Below, piece after piece: positions 1 to 10,772 of a stretch of 64,000 bases of DNA; position 1 is the stretch's first letter, and every line of letters starts with the position of its first letter. A model generated the notes under the pieces. It was not told the DNA's origin, did no database searches, and saw only the letters and a program-made list of their open reading frames with translations. Source of the stretch: Bryum argenteum (Eukaryota > Streptophyta > Bryopsida > Bryales > Bryaceae). Where the stretch lies: the NCBI GenBank assembly GCA_037043015.1, contig CM073321.1, forward strand, positions 39,142,420 to 39,206,419, read 5' to 3'. Made by a program: the position numbers and the translations under genes.

Positions 1-307
1 ACTGCCTTCTACGCCCTTCCTCCTCCTCTTCTTCACCTTCGTCCGTCCCAACACACTCCGGGACATTGTCGAGGTTGAGCGTTCGCATCTTAATAGTCCG
101 CCTAAATGGCGGTAGCACATCATCGTCTATCAATATATCGTACCCATCTGGCTCCCGATCATCGCCGCTAGAGCTTCTTCCATCCCGCTTCTGCAAAGCA
201 CTACGCTTCAGTGCTTTAGAATTAGTGAACTTCGTACCACCCCTCCGCTTCTTCTTTTTTAGACCTATTTCTTTTCCTCTCTCACTACCGCCAGCGGTTT
301 TGTCCAT
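1..307 (-). CDS. partial hypothetical Lys/Arg-rich protein, runs off the window
   Basis: An uninterrupted minus-strand frame starts with ATG at 307 and is still open at base 1, giving about 102 residues. The first 25 residues are very basic (KKKKRRGG near residue 18, a likely nuclear localisation signal). The middle is Ser/Asp rich, and the last residues in view form a Glu run (EGEEEEEGRRRQ). The composition suggests a nuclear protein. I recognise no domain. The start is the first ATG in the frame; the end lies outside the window, so it could also be an exon or a transposon protein. Confidence 0.4.
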   Translation of the reverse strand, partial: MDKTAGGSERGKEIGLKKKKRRGGTKFTNSKALKRSALQKRDGRSSSGDDREPDGYDILIDDDVLPPFRRTIKMRTLNLDNVPECVGTDEGEEEEEEGRRRQ

Positions 308-857
308 GTTGCTTGCAATGAGATAACTTATCACACGTTCCACCTAACGAGTCCAAGAGTTCTCACTGCAAATGAAGAGGTCCAACTACGGGTTTCAACT
401 CCATTATATGAGTTCCCTCATGCGGCTAAAAAACCCTAATCAGCCAACGCGTATTTCCTAACATCCCGCTATAACCGTGTCTGACAATCCAAAATAAGCT
501 AACTTTTGAACGCATCTATTATCCAACTAAATCTCTGACAATGACTGTCGCCGTCACTTTACCTATTACACCTACTTATTTTGTCGAGGAATTTAATATT
601 TTTAATCGTAGGTACTTAATGTAATTTTGTAAAATCAGATAATTTAAGTATTCTAGGTAATGTGCTTTCAAATCATGATGCTCACGATTAAGAGTTTTGG
701 GAATCTGTACGTTTTATTATAAGAAATTACGTCTAATATGTATTCAATACGTATGCAAACACTGTACACCAATGTCTCGTATTAGAACACTGGAAAGCAC
801 CTGAGACTCTCTTTCTCCGCGCACTTGTTGATGTTGTCTTCTTCGCCTTCGTCTATC
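308..857. other. spacer, no gene seen
   Basis: AT-rich DNA between the Lys-rich frame and the MULE gene. I see no convincing coding frame, terminal repeat or RNA gene. Confidence 0.5.
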
Positions 858-3800
858 ATGGCATCCTCCACTCCCTTACCTCCTGCTGCAGACGTCATTG
901 CCATTAGGTCTGAAGACTCAAGTTTTCCCATCTGCATTCCTCTGGGGATGGATGGAGTGGCAGAAGTTACTCCGTCTTAGCTAGCAATTCGTTTGGGGTT
1001 TGATAAGTCCTCTCTCTGGTTAAAGAATCAAGTATTAGATCCAAATACTAATCTTGTCGAGTATTCTGTCCTTGTCGAACCAGTCAACCTTAAAAGTAAC
1101 TGTAAAATGTATAAGCTACGGCCCGGACAGTATCGACTTTCTGGCTTGACACAGTCTGTCATAAATGCCTCCACCGTCCTCCTCACTCCTCGTAGTTCGT
1201 CTACAATCTCCACAGTTGTTCCAGTTCTTGCTTGTGTGAAGGTCAAACCCAGTCTCGAAGTCCGAATTGATATTTCTACTTCATCCGACGATGAAAGAAA
1301 ATCGTCCATCCAGTCCCGTCAACTATCATCGAATGTGCCTCCCCCCTCATCGGGTTCTGAACACAGTCTCGAAACCACCCCCTCTTCTCTTCGCGCGTCC
1401 AAAGTCGTAAAATCCAAAAACATTCTTTCCTCGCTCCGTAGACTGGGTAGTATGTCTCGCAACAAAACTATACTCAAAAAAATAGATTTCCATTCCATTC
1501 GTACTCACAGCGTCTCTTTCCTGCCTCCTGCTTTGAATGGCGATGTCCTCTAACTCTCCCTCCTCTTCTACCAACTACTGCTGTCAAGGTAGCCATATCT
1601 ATGGAAGGGATGGACAAAAGATACGACGGTCATGTGTGGACCAAGACAATGACTACTAACATCAGCAACAACCTGGATTTGTCACTCTGCTACTCTAACT
1701 GTTTAGGTCATCTTCAATGCCACAATGAGAACTGCGGCTTCTTGCTATGACCTGAGTGCAGAGCACAAGTAAATGAGGTGGAGTTCGAGGGCTTTCTCAA
1801 GGACCCCTTCTCTGTCAACCAACGCCTCCTCCTGCTTCAACATTGGTCTGTAATATCAGCAAAGAACCTCCCGTTTGTGTTGTTCTATATCCTTCTAAAA
1901 TATTTTACGTATTCGGAGAGGACAGTCAAGAGCGGGCGTGTGTGCATATCGATACGCACGAACATCCTGTCAAGGTCGGAGACTACAGATGTGCACGTAA
2001 AATAATTGATGAGTTAATAGTGGAGCACGTAGAACGTAATCCACGAGCTACCACGTCCAAAATAGTCATGGAGGCAAGCAAGGACTTACTCGGAAACTTA
2101 CTTCTCCGTGAAGAAGGTGACCTTGTAACCTCCAAGCTCACCCTCCAGGAGCTAGAACCTATCTTTGATCAGTGTAAGAAGCTGAACTCTCAGAGCGTCA
2201 GGAATCGTATTACCACTTTTAAGCACTTGCGGAGATACGGTGTTCACCAAGCTTCAAGGCCTCAGCAACTGGGCTTACATCCAACGGAACCAGACTCCAG
2301 ACCATGGAGATGAAAGTGACAAAGTTTTCATTTTCAAGATGTCTGAGGTCGGCCCCGGAAGCGGTGTTGATCTAATTCGTCGTATGCAGCCCGGAGGCGA
2401 CCCCTCCAATGCATAGATGATGTTCGACCACGTCAAGCGTGTCAAGAACTAGACCACCATGGCGTGCCACGTTTATGACTCAAAAATCTGCCGCATTCTA
2501 ACTATTGCATGCTGTGTTTTCTAGTCTGAAAATGGAGAAGCTCAAATTGTCTTCTGGAAGAATCTAAACCACGTCATGGGCACGAACAAAGTGGAAGCGC
2601 CGCAGTTTCAAGGGTTCTAGCCGACAGTGGGCAGGCCAACTGGAACGCTGTGCGGATCATTTACGGCTCCAGAGATCTTAAAGTGCCCATCGAAGGCTGC
2701 GAACGGACTTGCTACTTTGGACGCAATCCCTAGAGAAACAAACCGAACAATACATCGTGCACGAGCTGCAGGATTAACATCGACATCTTTGTAAGCAATA
2801 CAAAGATGCACGCACCATGGCTAAGGCGGAGACTAGATATAGGGCGATTCGAGCGTGGTGGGCGTTGGCGCAGGCCACCTCCGAAGTTGGATTAGGTCAC
2901 CTCGAACACTAGCTTGCATTCTGGCACTTCCGATACAGGCAATGGGGTGGCTTCATAGAACTGGTGTAGCAATTATATACACGTGCTTCTCTGTCCAGTA
3001 AATCCGTAAAGTATGTTTACTTTTTTATCATAGAATATTCTGCTTTTCTGAACGTTTACAATAACAACTATTTAAAATATCTAAAGTCTTAAAAAATCTA
3101 TTTTAGATCAGACTTGCGGTGACGAAAGTCTAACCCGCTCTGGATATCGTGATGAACTTCTTATGTTACTAAGTCAAATGTCTTTGCACCTTGCAAATAA
3201 ATATTCTGAAGAGGAGCTGGCGGAGATGCCTTCATGCAACCTTGCGGAATCTATCCATAACAAATGGTTGCAAGCGTCCGGCAACAAGGGTGGGGACTTG
3301 TACGTTGCAGCTGTTGATGATTATGTTCGTGCTTTCCTCCAAGTAGTGGGTTACTACGACTTCAACGGAGGTGGCAAGGGTGGTAGTGGACCAACATCCG
3401 AAGAACTATTACTTCGTGTTGCCCATAAAGCTCAACGAACCGGCGATCCATCAGGCCTCACAAAGGCAGTTTCTGACTATCCAGGAGCTGAAAAGATTTG
3501 TACCCGCGACGCCCACCTTGAGGGGGCCGAGGTGTTTGGATCCAAGAAACGTAAGGCTGATGTTCCAATTGGAGCTGATGTTCCAATTGGAGCTGATGAT
3601 GAAACGCACAGACCTGACACCGTGAGCTACTCACGTCTCCGAATTGGGAGAAGAGTTACTCGAGCCTGTGCTGAAAATCTGAATACTATCCATGAAGAGG
3701 ATGAAGTTGAGGAGCCACCGACATTACCATCCACTTTTGCTAGACCTAGTATTGAACGTGTGACCGCTGTTCAGGAGACTAAAGTAGACGAGAGGTTGTG

Positions 3801-4650
3801 GCACATTGCCCGTTTGAGGGAGAATTTTGCCAAGGCTTGTTGGGGTATCATGCGAAAGAGTAAAAATAGATGTGACTCACGAATTATACAGAAGGGGAAG
3901 GCGACCGCAGCTCCAACTTACACCGCAGTATGGCAGCGCCCTCAAGATGGGCCAAAAAAAACTGATCAGTTCTTTTTTTGTGCGGATGATATTGACAGGT
4001 GTGTGAAGGGTCATCGCCGCAAGGGGATCGAGCCATTTTCTCTAAGCCATGAAAGACCCCCTAATCCATCAATATGGCCTCTTACGATAGAGACTAACCT
4101 TACACATGATGAAATGGAGGCGTTAGAGAATGCGGGCTTTCGACTACCACAATAAAAACAACTTCCTATAAATTGCAGTTTCAATAATGCTGCCACACCA
4201 AGAGACTTGTCGCATATTTCAGTCTCGGAGGAGCCGGGCGTGTTCCCTAGGGCAAGGAGATCGAAGAACATGAAACGCATTCCAGCTATGACTTCAAAGC
4301 ACATGAAGAATATTGAGTCAGCCACCTCAATGCAGGCCAGAATTTTGAAGGTGACCATGATCCCGCAAACTGGTTTTGGGTGTATCGTAGACTTGGAGTC
4401 GGATTTGGATGCAGTTTATAGACTTTTAGTTAGTAAATTCCCTGATTGCTCATGCCCAGCGCTCAAGAAAACAATTTCTGCATTAGGACGGAGAGATCCA
4501 TACCGGCCGTGCAAGCACCTATACTTCATCATGGTATTGGTTTGCAAATTTGATCCAGATGCTGACCTCTTCATCGACGCCGCCACTCTTAGTTTCAATG
4601 ATGTGAAGAAGATTCTCGAAGGAGGAATCCTAGACCATGCTACAAATTAG
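858..4650 (+). pseudogene. MULE-like (Mutator superfamily) transposase, decayed
   Basis: Pieces appear in transposase order. ATG 858 opens a low-complexity N-terminal segment to 1553, with one TAG at 978. About 1600-1790 encodes a zinc-ribbon-like part (YDGHVWTKTMTTNISNN, then GHLQCHNENC). About 1843-2260 carries YPSKIFYVFGEDSQ and VKVGDYR. About 2300-2720 is the DDE-like core (FKMSEVGPGSG, TTMACHVYDS, ADSGQANWNAVR). 3163-4155 starts near LAESIHNKWLQASGN, a phrase I associate with a plant transposase family. 4207-4650 ends with a SWIM finger (CSCPAL, then CKHLYFIM). Several stops and frameshifts separate the parts; at least two are former Trp codons now TAG in the core (2414 and 2450 areas). 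Assignment to MULEs rests on the core plus SWIM order. Terminal inverted repeats were not found. Confidence 0.75.
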
Positions 4651-5101
4651 AAAGCCTTAAATCTCCTTAGTTACATACGCCATATGTAAGTCCTATGCTT
4701 GAGTGCATGTGAAATTTTTTCACAACTTATCAAATATAACTATACCAGTACCTACATGCACAGCAGACCTTGCCAATTTGTCTAACTTGGAGTACTAATC
4801 ACTTAGAAATATTACCTTAGATATCTCGTTATGTGCTCTATGCTGGAGTTGCACCAAACAAAAGCCAGTAACCTCTTTTCGAGCCATTTTTAGAAGCTGT
4901 TCAAAAATTTGGCCCTCCTCTTCGGGTGAGGTCTCACTTTGCATCTGAGCATGCCTTAATTCGTAGATAGATGCTAGAGGTACGCTCTGAGACCTGGAAC
5001 CCATTCCTTGTTGGTTTATCTATACACAATTGACAGATTGAGCATTGGTGGAGATTACTGTGGGAAAAAGTGATTCGGTTTGAAAAGTATGCAATTGAGG
5101 A
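4651..5101. other. spacer, no gene seen
   Basis: Non-coding DNA between the MULE gene and the CACTA-like tip at 5102. No supported feature was found. Confidence 0.45.
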
Positions 5102-5161
5102 CACTAGAGGAAAACAGGGTCCTCGGACACAATTTTTAACGTTGTTTTTAACGTGATTTAA

Positions 5162-5495
5162 GAGCATTCTTACCCATCTTGAAAAACGGATGAACTGAAC
5201 TTATATTGTGAGTGGTGGCCCTCAAGAGTGCCCCACCCATCCTACAAAATGGATGAACTCAACTTGTTTTGGGGTTAGAGGGTTTTGGGGTTAGAGGGTT
5301 TTGGGGTTAGAGGGTTTTGGGGTTAGAGGGTTTTGGGGTTAGAGGGTTTCCAAGGTGCATCTTGCTTTTGTTTTTTCATTGTTTTATCACCATGTATACA
5401 AGTCACGGGTGGAGCACCCGGCTTGCAAACCAACTCAACTCAACTTATTGTGAGGATGATCCACCCTCCCTTTTCAAGGATGGGTGGTGATGCCC
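5162..5495. mobile_element. MITE, PIF/Harbinger (Tourist)-like, 334 bp
   Basis: It is flanked by TAA at 5159-5161 and 5496-5498. The ends are imperfect inverted repeats: GAGCATTCTTACCCATC on the left, and the right end read in reverse as GGGCATCACCACCCATCC followed by TTGAAAA on both sides. The related CACTA end at 15728 lacks this block and runs straight through the equivalent site, so it gives an unoccupied-site comparison. A 3-bp TAA duplication is the hallmark of PIF/Harbinger. It has no coding capacity. Confidence 0.8.
5267..5346 (+). repeat. 16-bp tandem repeat, 5 copies, inside the MITE
   Basis: The unit TTTTGGGGTTAGAGGG repeats five times without change. It resembles degenerate telomere-like G-rich repeats. 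Confidence 0.9.
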
Positions 5496-6403
5496 TAAGA
5501 GGGACAGAAGTGTTGACGCAAATAAATTAAAAATTTCACGGACGTCTTTTGAGTTTAACGTGTAGTGTTAAAAAATGTTAACGGGGACACATGATGAAAC
5601 ATGCTATGTTAAAATGACGTCATTCCAGCTGGGGGAAGTTACCTAGGGTCAGTAACTTTGTAAGTAAATTCCTTTCCACGTCAGCTTTTCCCGCGTTTGT
5701 ATATGCCACGTGGGACAAGTTTTCATCCTTGTCATGGATGAAATCAGCTCTAATGTGGCATCGGAAATTTGACGTAGCATTTGAATATAGATGGTTGAGA
5801 TCGTGACACGTGGCCACATCCTGGAATGTGAAAGAAGTTTGGAGTTTGTGTCAAAAGAAACAGGAGATAGTGTCCATGTTGACGTTGAGTAACACTTGTG
5901 TCCTATGCTTCAACGCGATTTCTGAAACGTCTACAGATGTAGGATGACGTTGGGCACGTTTGTAGTTTTCTGGATTTTGTGCCAAAAATGACACATTGTT
6001 TTATTAATTTTAACATTGTTTAACACATGTGTTACAAATTTTAACGGGTTTACGTAAACGCATCTAAACCTATGGTGATGCGCACTGCGTCACTAATGAC
6101 GCATCTACATTGGAATTTGTGCCAACAAAAACGCAAATAAACTGCCAACGTTGACACATATTAACGTATGTGTCCAAGGTTGTCATACTGGGCAGGCACG
6201 CCGCCCGCCCGTCCGTCTGCCTTGTCCGTCCGATAGAGCTCTCGCTCGCCTGATACGGTCAAACCTATGTTGACTTTTAATTTAGGTAAAAAAACGAAGA
6301 CGTGGCAAGGGTTAGGGTAAAAACCAAGCCACTTGGCCGCCACGTACACGCCACATACGCGCCACGTAGTCTGAGGACATGGCGGGTGAAAGGGGTTAGC
6401 GGC

Positions 6404-6535
6404 GGGTCAGGGGGGGTCAGGGCGGGCGAGGGGGGGCGAGGGCGGGGGCGGGGGCGGGGAGGGCGAGGGCGGGGGCGGGGGCGGGGAGGGCGAGGGCGGG
6501 GGGGCCCATGGCGAGGGCGGGGGGGGGGGTTGAGC
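6404..6535 (+). repeat. G-rich tract upstream of the kinase-like gene
   Basis: Runs of GGGG and GGGCGAGGGCGGGGGC occupy about 130 bp on the plus strand, with strong potential to form G-quadruplexes. It lies just before a TATA box and the kinase-like gene. Similar tracts occur at 10470 (G-rich) and, as C-rich tracts, at 8738 and 13988. Confidence 0.85.
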
Positions 6536-6585
6536 CCACCCTCCTTTTACTTTTCCACACTCCAAGTGCCTCCACTCCCCTCCCC

Positions 6586-6593
6586 TATAAAAG
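6586..6593 (+). promoter_or_regulatory. TATA box for the kinase-like gene
   Basis: TATAAAAG lies 135 bp before the ATG at 6728 in a CT-rich, plant-like promoter context, directly after the G-rich tract. Spacing suits a plant core promoter; inferred from sequence only. Confidence 0.5.
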
Positions 6594-6727
6594 CCAAGTT
6601 GATTCATTATTCACCTCACTCCGCTAGTTGCCAAACACTACTTCTTCATTGAGTTAGTGTAGGCACTTGGCGGGGTGTTTTTTCAGCACGAGAGAGGAGT
6701 TTTTGCCGTTTTTTTCTCAGATTCGAA

Positions 6728-8386
6728 ATGGAGGGTGAAGGGAGCCAAGGTTCGAGTATGCGACACGAAAATCAAGATTTGGAAACCCCCCTTGACCGTC
6801 CTGTGGAAACAGAGGAAATTCCAAAGGAGACAAAATCTACAAACCCTTCTTCATTGAGATTACGGAAAAGAAAGGGAAAAAAGAAAAAAAGTTAGGGGTC
6901 AAAAAAGACCAATTCGATCTTGCCATAGGAGAGAGAGACACCACTTATGCCAACCGAGGAGTATCTCGAATTTGCTCGACGGAGTGGTATACATTTCTAT
7001 GAGATACGAACTATGCCAGATTTGCATAGGTCTCACATTGGGGCGAATGAGGAAGGATACCACAATTTGTGTCACGATCTTCACCAATACTTGGATAGTT
7101 GTTTTGAAAACAATTACGAACTTTGTGATTGGACCAACTTCTACAACCATGGTGCATGGTTGGACCTCAGAGTGGTAGAGTTGACTACCAACACCATAGA
7201 CGCCTGGACGTATATTTCGGAGAAGAAATTGACAGACAAGAGCAAATGGACAATTGAAGATGAGGAGCTAGTTTCAAAGCTAGATCTAGTGAAAAGTTTT
7301 GGTCAATCCTTTTCGAAAGCTTGTGGAAAGAGGAATGAGAGATGGAAATTAAAAGCCGAGGATGTTGATATGTCTCATTGCAAGAGTGGAACTTTCAAGT
7401 GGCTAGAATCAACCGTTACCGTGGTATCTATGCCAGGACAACGTATCCAAGGTGGATATGGGAAGGTTACTAAGGTGGTGCTTACAAAACTTCAACATAT
7501 TCCTAGTTGGATTCCATTCGCGCGTAAACAATTGACAAACGTAAAGAACGAGAGGGAGAAGCGCATGGCAATCGTAAATGAGGCGGGTGGATGTCCGGTA
7601 AAGCACCCTGGAATCATCAGACTATTGTACTTGCATCCTAAAATAATGGATGGATTTTCGCTATGGTAGAACGGAGGTAGCTTCAAAGATTTTAACATCT
7701 ATATCAATCGGAAAATCCCAGGGCACTTGGAATACGACGACATTCCAAAAGAGCGGAACTCAAGGCTATCCGATATTCAACTACGTTGGGTTGTAACATT
7801 CCGTAAACGACGACTTGACTTAGCATTGTCGTTGCTTGTCATTGTGGAAAAGTGTCATGAATACAATTATCTACACAACGACATTACTCCAACCAATGTT
7901 CTATTGCATTTCGATGATTGGAAATGAGATACGGTTTACATCGGGCTTTGTGATTGGGGGATTTCAAGTCGAGTGGTAGAACAAGCGCCGTCCAAGTATG
8001 GATTTGCGAAGCTAGAGGAGTTGAATGAAGAATGCAAACGGCGAAAATGGGTGGCACCGGAATTATGGTTTTTGTATGGTCCACGCGGTTCTGACAATCC
8101 CCTTGAGGTTATGGAATGCAAACACATATATTCCAAGGCAGCCGATGCATTCTCTGCCGGGTGGTTAGCACAACGCATTTGGCAAGAAGAGTACAATATG
8201 AAGTACTTTATGCCACACCGCACAGACCGCGCTATGAATCATGAGCATCTCAGTTTCAAATTAAAAGCCCTCCAGGACCCGGATGTGTCCAAAAGGTCGA
8301 CCGTGTCCGATGTAAAAGAGGCCTTGGAAAATTATCCATTTAATTGGACCATGCCCATGTGTTGTTTCCGTAATTCAGATATTTAG
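6728..8386 (+). pseudogene. protein-kinase-like protein, single exon, transposon cargo
   Basis: One frame of 553 codons runs from ATG 6728 to the stop at 8386 with no frameshift or intron, broken only by four stops (about 6893, 6926, 7667, 7925). It begins with a basic segment (RLRKRKGKKKKS), then an unknown region of about 150 residues. The kinase fold follows: Gly-loop RIQGGYGKVTKV, a Lys candidate in FARKQL, HPGIIRLLYLHP, catalytic loop YLHNDITPTNVLL (HND for HRD), metal-binding DWG for DFG, APEL, DAFSAGWLAQRIW (subdomain IX) and a closing Arg in SKRSTVSDV. The residues needed for phosphotransfer are largely kept, so the ancestor may have been active. A second copy lies at 21712-23322. It sits between G-rich and C-rich tracts inside a CACTA-like element. 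Substrate unknown. Confidence 0.7.
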
Positions 8387-8486
8387 TTTAGCGCTTTTCA
8401 AAGTTAGCGTGTGCCTATTGTATGTAGAAGGATTGCATGGATAATTACAACACTATATGTACTTCCAATTGTGCACATACATATAA

Positions 8487-8645
8487 TATAAGCAGCAACT
8501 TCTCTTATTGGATGCATTTGTACATCTTCGTATGACATATTTAATTGCGTTGTTTTCAGTTGGGTGCACATATTTATTGGTTCCATACCTTGCCAAATAC
8601 CACTCAACCTATGCATGAATCGGTTTGTAAATACCACAGAAAAAA
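8487..8645 (+). repeat. 3'-flank repeat, copy 1 (copy 2 at 13730-13915)
   Basis: The two segments share TTCTCTTATT(G/T)GATGCAT, TATGACATAT and CCTTGCCAAATACCACTC in the same order. Each follows the end of a coding region and precedes an A-rich then C-rich tract. They look like duplicated 3' flanks. Confidence 0.8.
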
Positions 8646-8737
8646 ATATTTAAAAAAATAAAAAAACTATTTTTTAAAAAATTAAACAAGAAGTAAAAAA
8701 TAAAATAAAATAAATAAAATAATAAAGAACGCCGCTA

Positions 8738-8985
8738 CCCCCCTTACCTCCATCTACCCCTTAACCCCTCTTCTAACCCCTCTACCTCACCCCTACCCCC
8801 TCTACTCCCGCCCGTAATCTCCCCCTTTCTCCGCCCCCAAAAAAAAAAAAAAAAAAAACTTTTAAGAAAATTTTTAAAAACTATAAAAAATTTTAAAAAA
8901 GATTTTTAAAATAGTAAAAAAAATTAAAATATATACTAACCCCCTTTATCCCCTTACCCCCCCTACCCCTCCTTACTTGGGCGGT
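8738..8985 (+). repeat. A-rich and C-rich tract downstream of the kinase-like gene
   Basis: Runs of TACCCCC, CCCCTTA and a poly-A block lie between the kinase-like gene and the RING gene. On the minus strand these are G-runs, so this mirrors the tract at 6404. Confidence 0.8.
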
Positions 8986-9028
8986 AGAGGATCCTGGGTG
9001 GTTTTCTACGGCCTATAGACCTACGGAA

Positions 9029-10433
9029 TTGGACCCTCATAACCATATGTCTGACTCTCCGCCTGATTCCGACTCCGAGGGCTCCCACGAGATAGTTTTA
9101 CCTCAACGCAAAATGATGGAAAGGAATAAGCGGAAGACGCTAGCTCGATCATTAGAGCCTATGCCCATGGCTTCATTGGCCCAAGTAAGACAACCAGTTA
9201 CGGTGCAGCTACTTCCCAACATAGTAGATGTGGAGATGGTTCATGCAGTTGGTGGAAACATTGAGCCCCAAGAAGTGGAGGTTGTTGTGGATGGGGGCGT
9301 GCCGGATGAAATTCCACCGGTAGATTTGTCTGTCGAGATGGAGCATTTTGATACAAGAAAAGGCCAGATTCTGCAATTGATGAGAGAAAATCAACACTTG
9401 AAGGAAAAGAATCAACGGCTGAAAGAGGACATGCGGAGAGCTAGCGACGAGATTCATCCAAGCAACGACGTATGATGGAGCTTGAGGGGGCCATGGCAAA
9501 GGGGAAGGAGGCTTCTACATCACAAACACGACCTAGTACATCGACTAGTCCAAACGGATTGGTCATGAGAAGTGTCCTTGACTCCTTGGCATTCGATAAT
9601 GCATATTTCAATGAAGGATAAGGTTCGCCTGCAACACCCCTTGAAGTTGATCTGGTAGATGTTCAAACAGATAATGAGGTATTAGGCTTGCCTGCAATAC
9701 CCGTTGAAGTTGATTTGGTAGATGGTCGACGAGATAATGAGGTCTTGAAGAGTCGAATGAATCAGATGGCTGAGCAATACTACCAGTGGAAGTTGACATG
9801 CATTTTTTCCGTCGCCAAGGGTGACCAAATAGCTGAGGAGTTGAGGAAGATCGATGGACATGGAAGGATCATAATCAAGAGCGGGTATTTGGTTTGATAT
9901 CATGGACAATTGTAAACAAGATGTTTCCGGAGAAATTGCCAAAAAAACCAGATGGAACAATTGACTGGGCCCTGTGCGAGTGGGATATTGAAAACACGAT
10001 GGACATTAAGAAAGCAGCCAAACTGTGGCCTGCATCAGCAATGTTCGTGACGGATGGCAAAAATTGTACGATGTGTTGCAACCCCTTTGGACCTGAAGGA
10101 GGATTTTGCGTAGGCACTTGCCGCCACGTGTTTCATCCGATTTGCCTGATTGGCTTTATGGTTGTTTGACGACGATGTCCGCTATCTTAAGCTCCCTTTC
10201 ACAAGCGCTTGTACAACCTTTTTGAATTAGAGGATTACATGCCACCGCATTGAGAGTATAATGAAACCAATGCCCCTAAACACAAAGGGAAAATATTGGG
10301 GAGAAGACTTGGTATGGAGTTGGAAATTGTCTTGCACTTCTAGAGAGAAGCAGTTGGTTGCCGTGGAATTCGGCTGGGAAAGGGATCCGGAGGCAATTAC
10401 GAGGGCGTGCCATCATTTAATTCCATCAAATGT
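9029..10433 (+). pseudogene. coiled-coil/RING-H2 protein, transposon cargo, decayed
   Basis: ATG 9029 opens an acidic start (SDSPPDSDSEGS), then a coiled coil near residues 115-140 (LMRENQHLKEKNQRLKEDM). After a frame change, a short internal duplication (VEVDLVDG type) appears around 9640-9740. Around 10060-10230 is a RING: C-T-M-C, then FGPEG, then CRHVFHPIC, followed by RRCP with the last Cys-x-x-Cys pair spoiled. The sequence after it (APFHKRLYNLFELEDY) aligns with the intact finger at 33956-34447, which shares FGPEG and the DWxLE motif upstream. The ancestor was probably a ubiquitin ligase-type RING protein. The tail is cut by the G-rich tract at 10470. Confidence 0.6.
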
Positions 10434-10469
10434 CTCAAATGCCAATGGCAAACGAAACTTCTTCTACCG

Positions 10470-10772
10470 GAGGGGGGTCGGGGCGGGGAGGGGGGGGGGC
10501 TAGGGGGGGGGGGGCGGCGGGGGGAGGAGGGAGGCCGGGCGGGGTAGAGGGGGCAAAGCGGGCGGGGGGGGGGGGGCAAGCGGGGGGGCGGGGGGCAAGC
10601 GGGGCGGGGTAGGGGAGGGCAAAGCGGGGCGATGGGGGCAAAGCGGGGGCGGGCGAGCCCGGGCGGCGGGGAGGAGGGCGGGGGGGGCGGGGGGGCGAGG
10701 CGGGGGGGGGGCGGGGGCGGGGGGGCGGGGCGGGCGGGGGGGGCGGGGCAAGCGGGAGCGGGGGCAGGGGGT
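10470..10772 (+). repeat. 300-bp G-rich tract
   Basis: Nearly pure G/C with G-runs up to about 10 on the plus strand. It joins the RING gene tail to the next frame. Long Pro-, Gly- or Ala-only frames across it are composition artefacts. Confidence 0.9.

Larger units (their letters stand above)
5102..5960 (+). repeat. CACTA left-end repeat, copy 1 (direct copy at 15728-16310)
   Basis: Apart from the MITE, this matches 15728-16310 through the tip, the TGACGCAAATAAA block, a long stretch around 5620-5820 versus 15919-16116, and CAAAAGAAACAGGAGATAG. The two copies have the same orientation. Confidence 0.8.

Noticed and set aside
5620-5817. Minus-strand frame MATCHDLNHLYSNATS, with a near copy at 15919-16116
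   Set aside because: The similarity comes from the repeated CACTA end. The frame lies in subterminal motif DNA, and no start context, partner exons or protein motif supports it.
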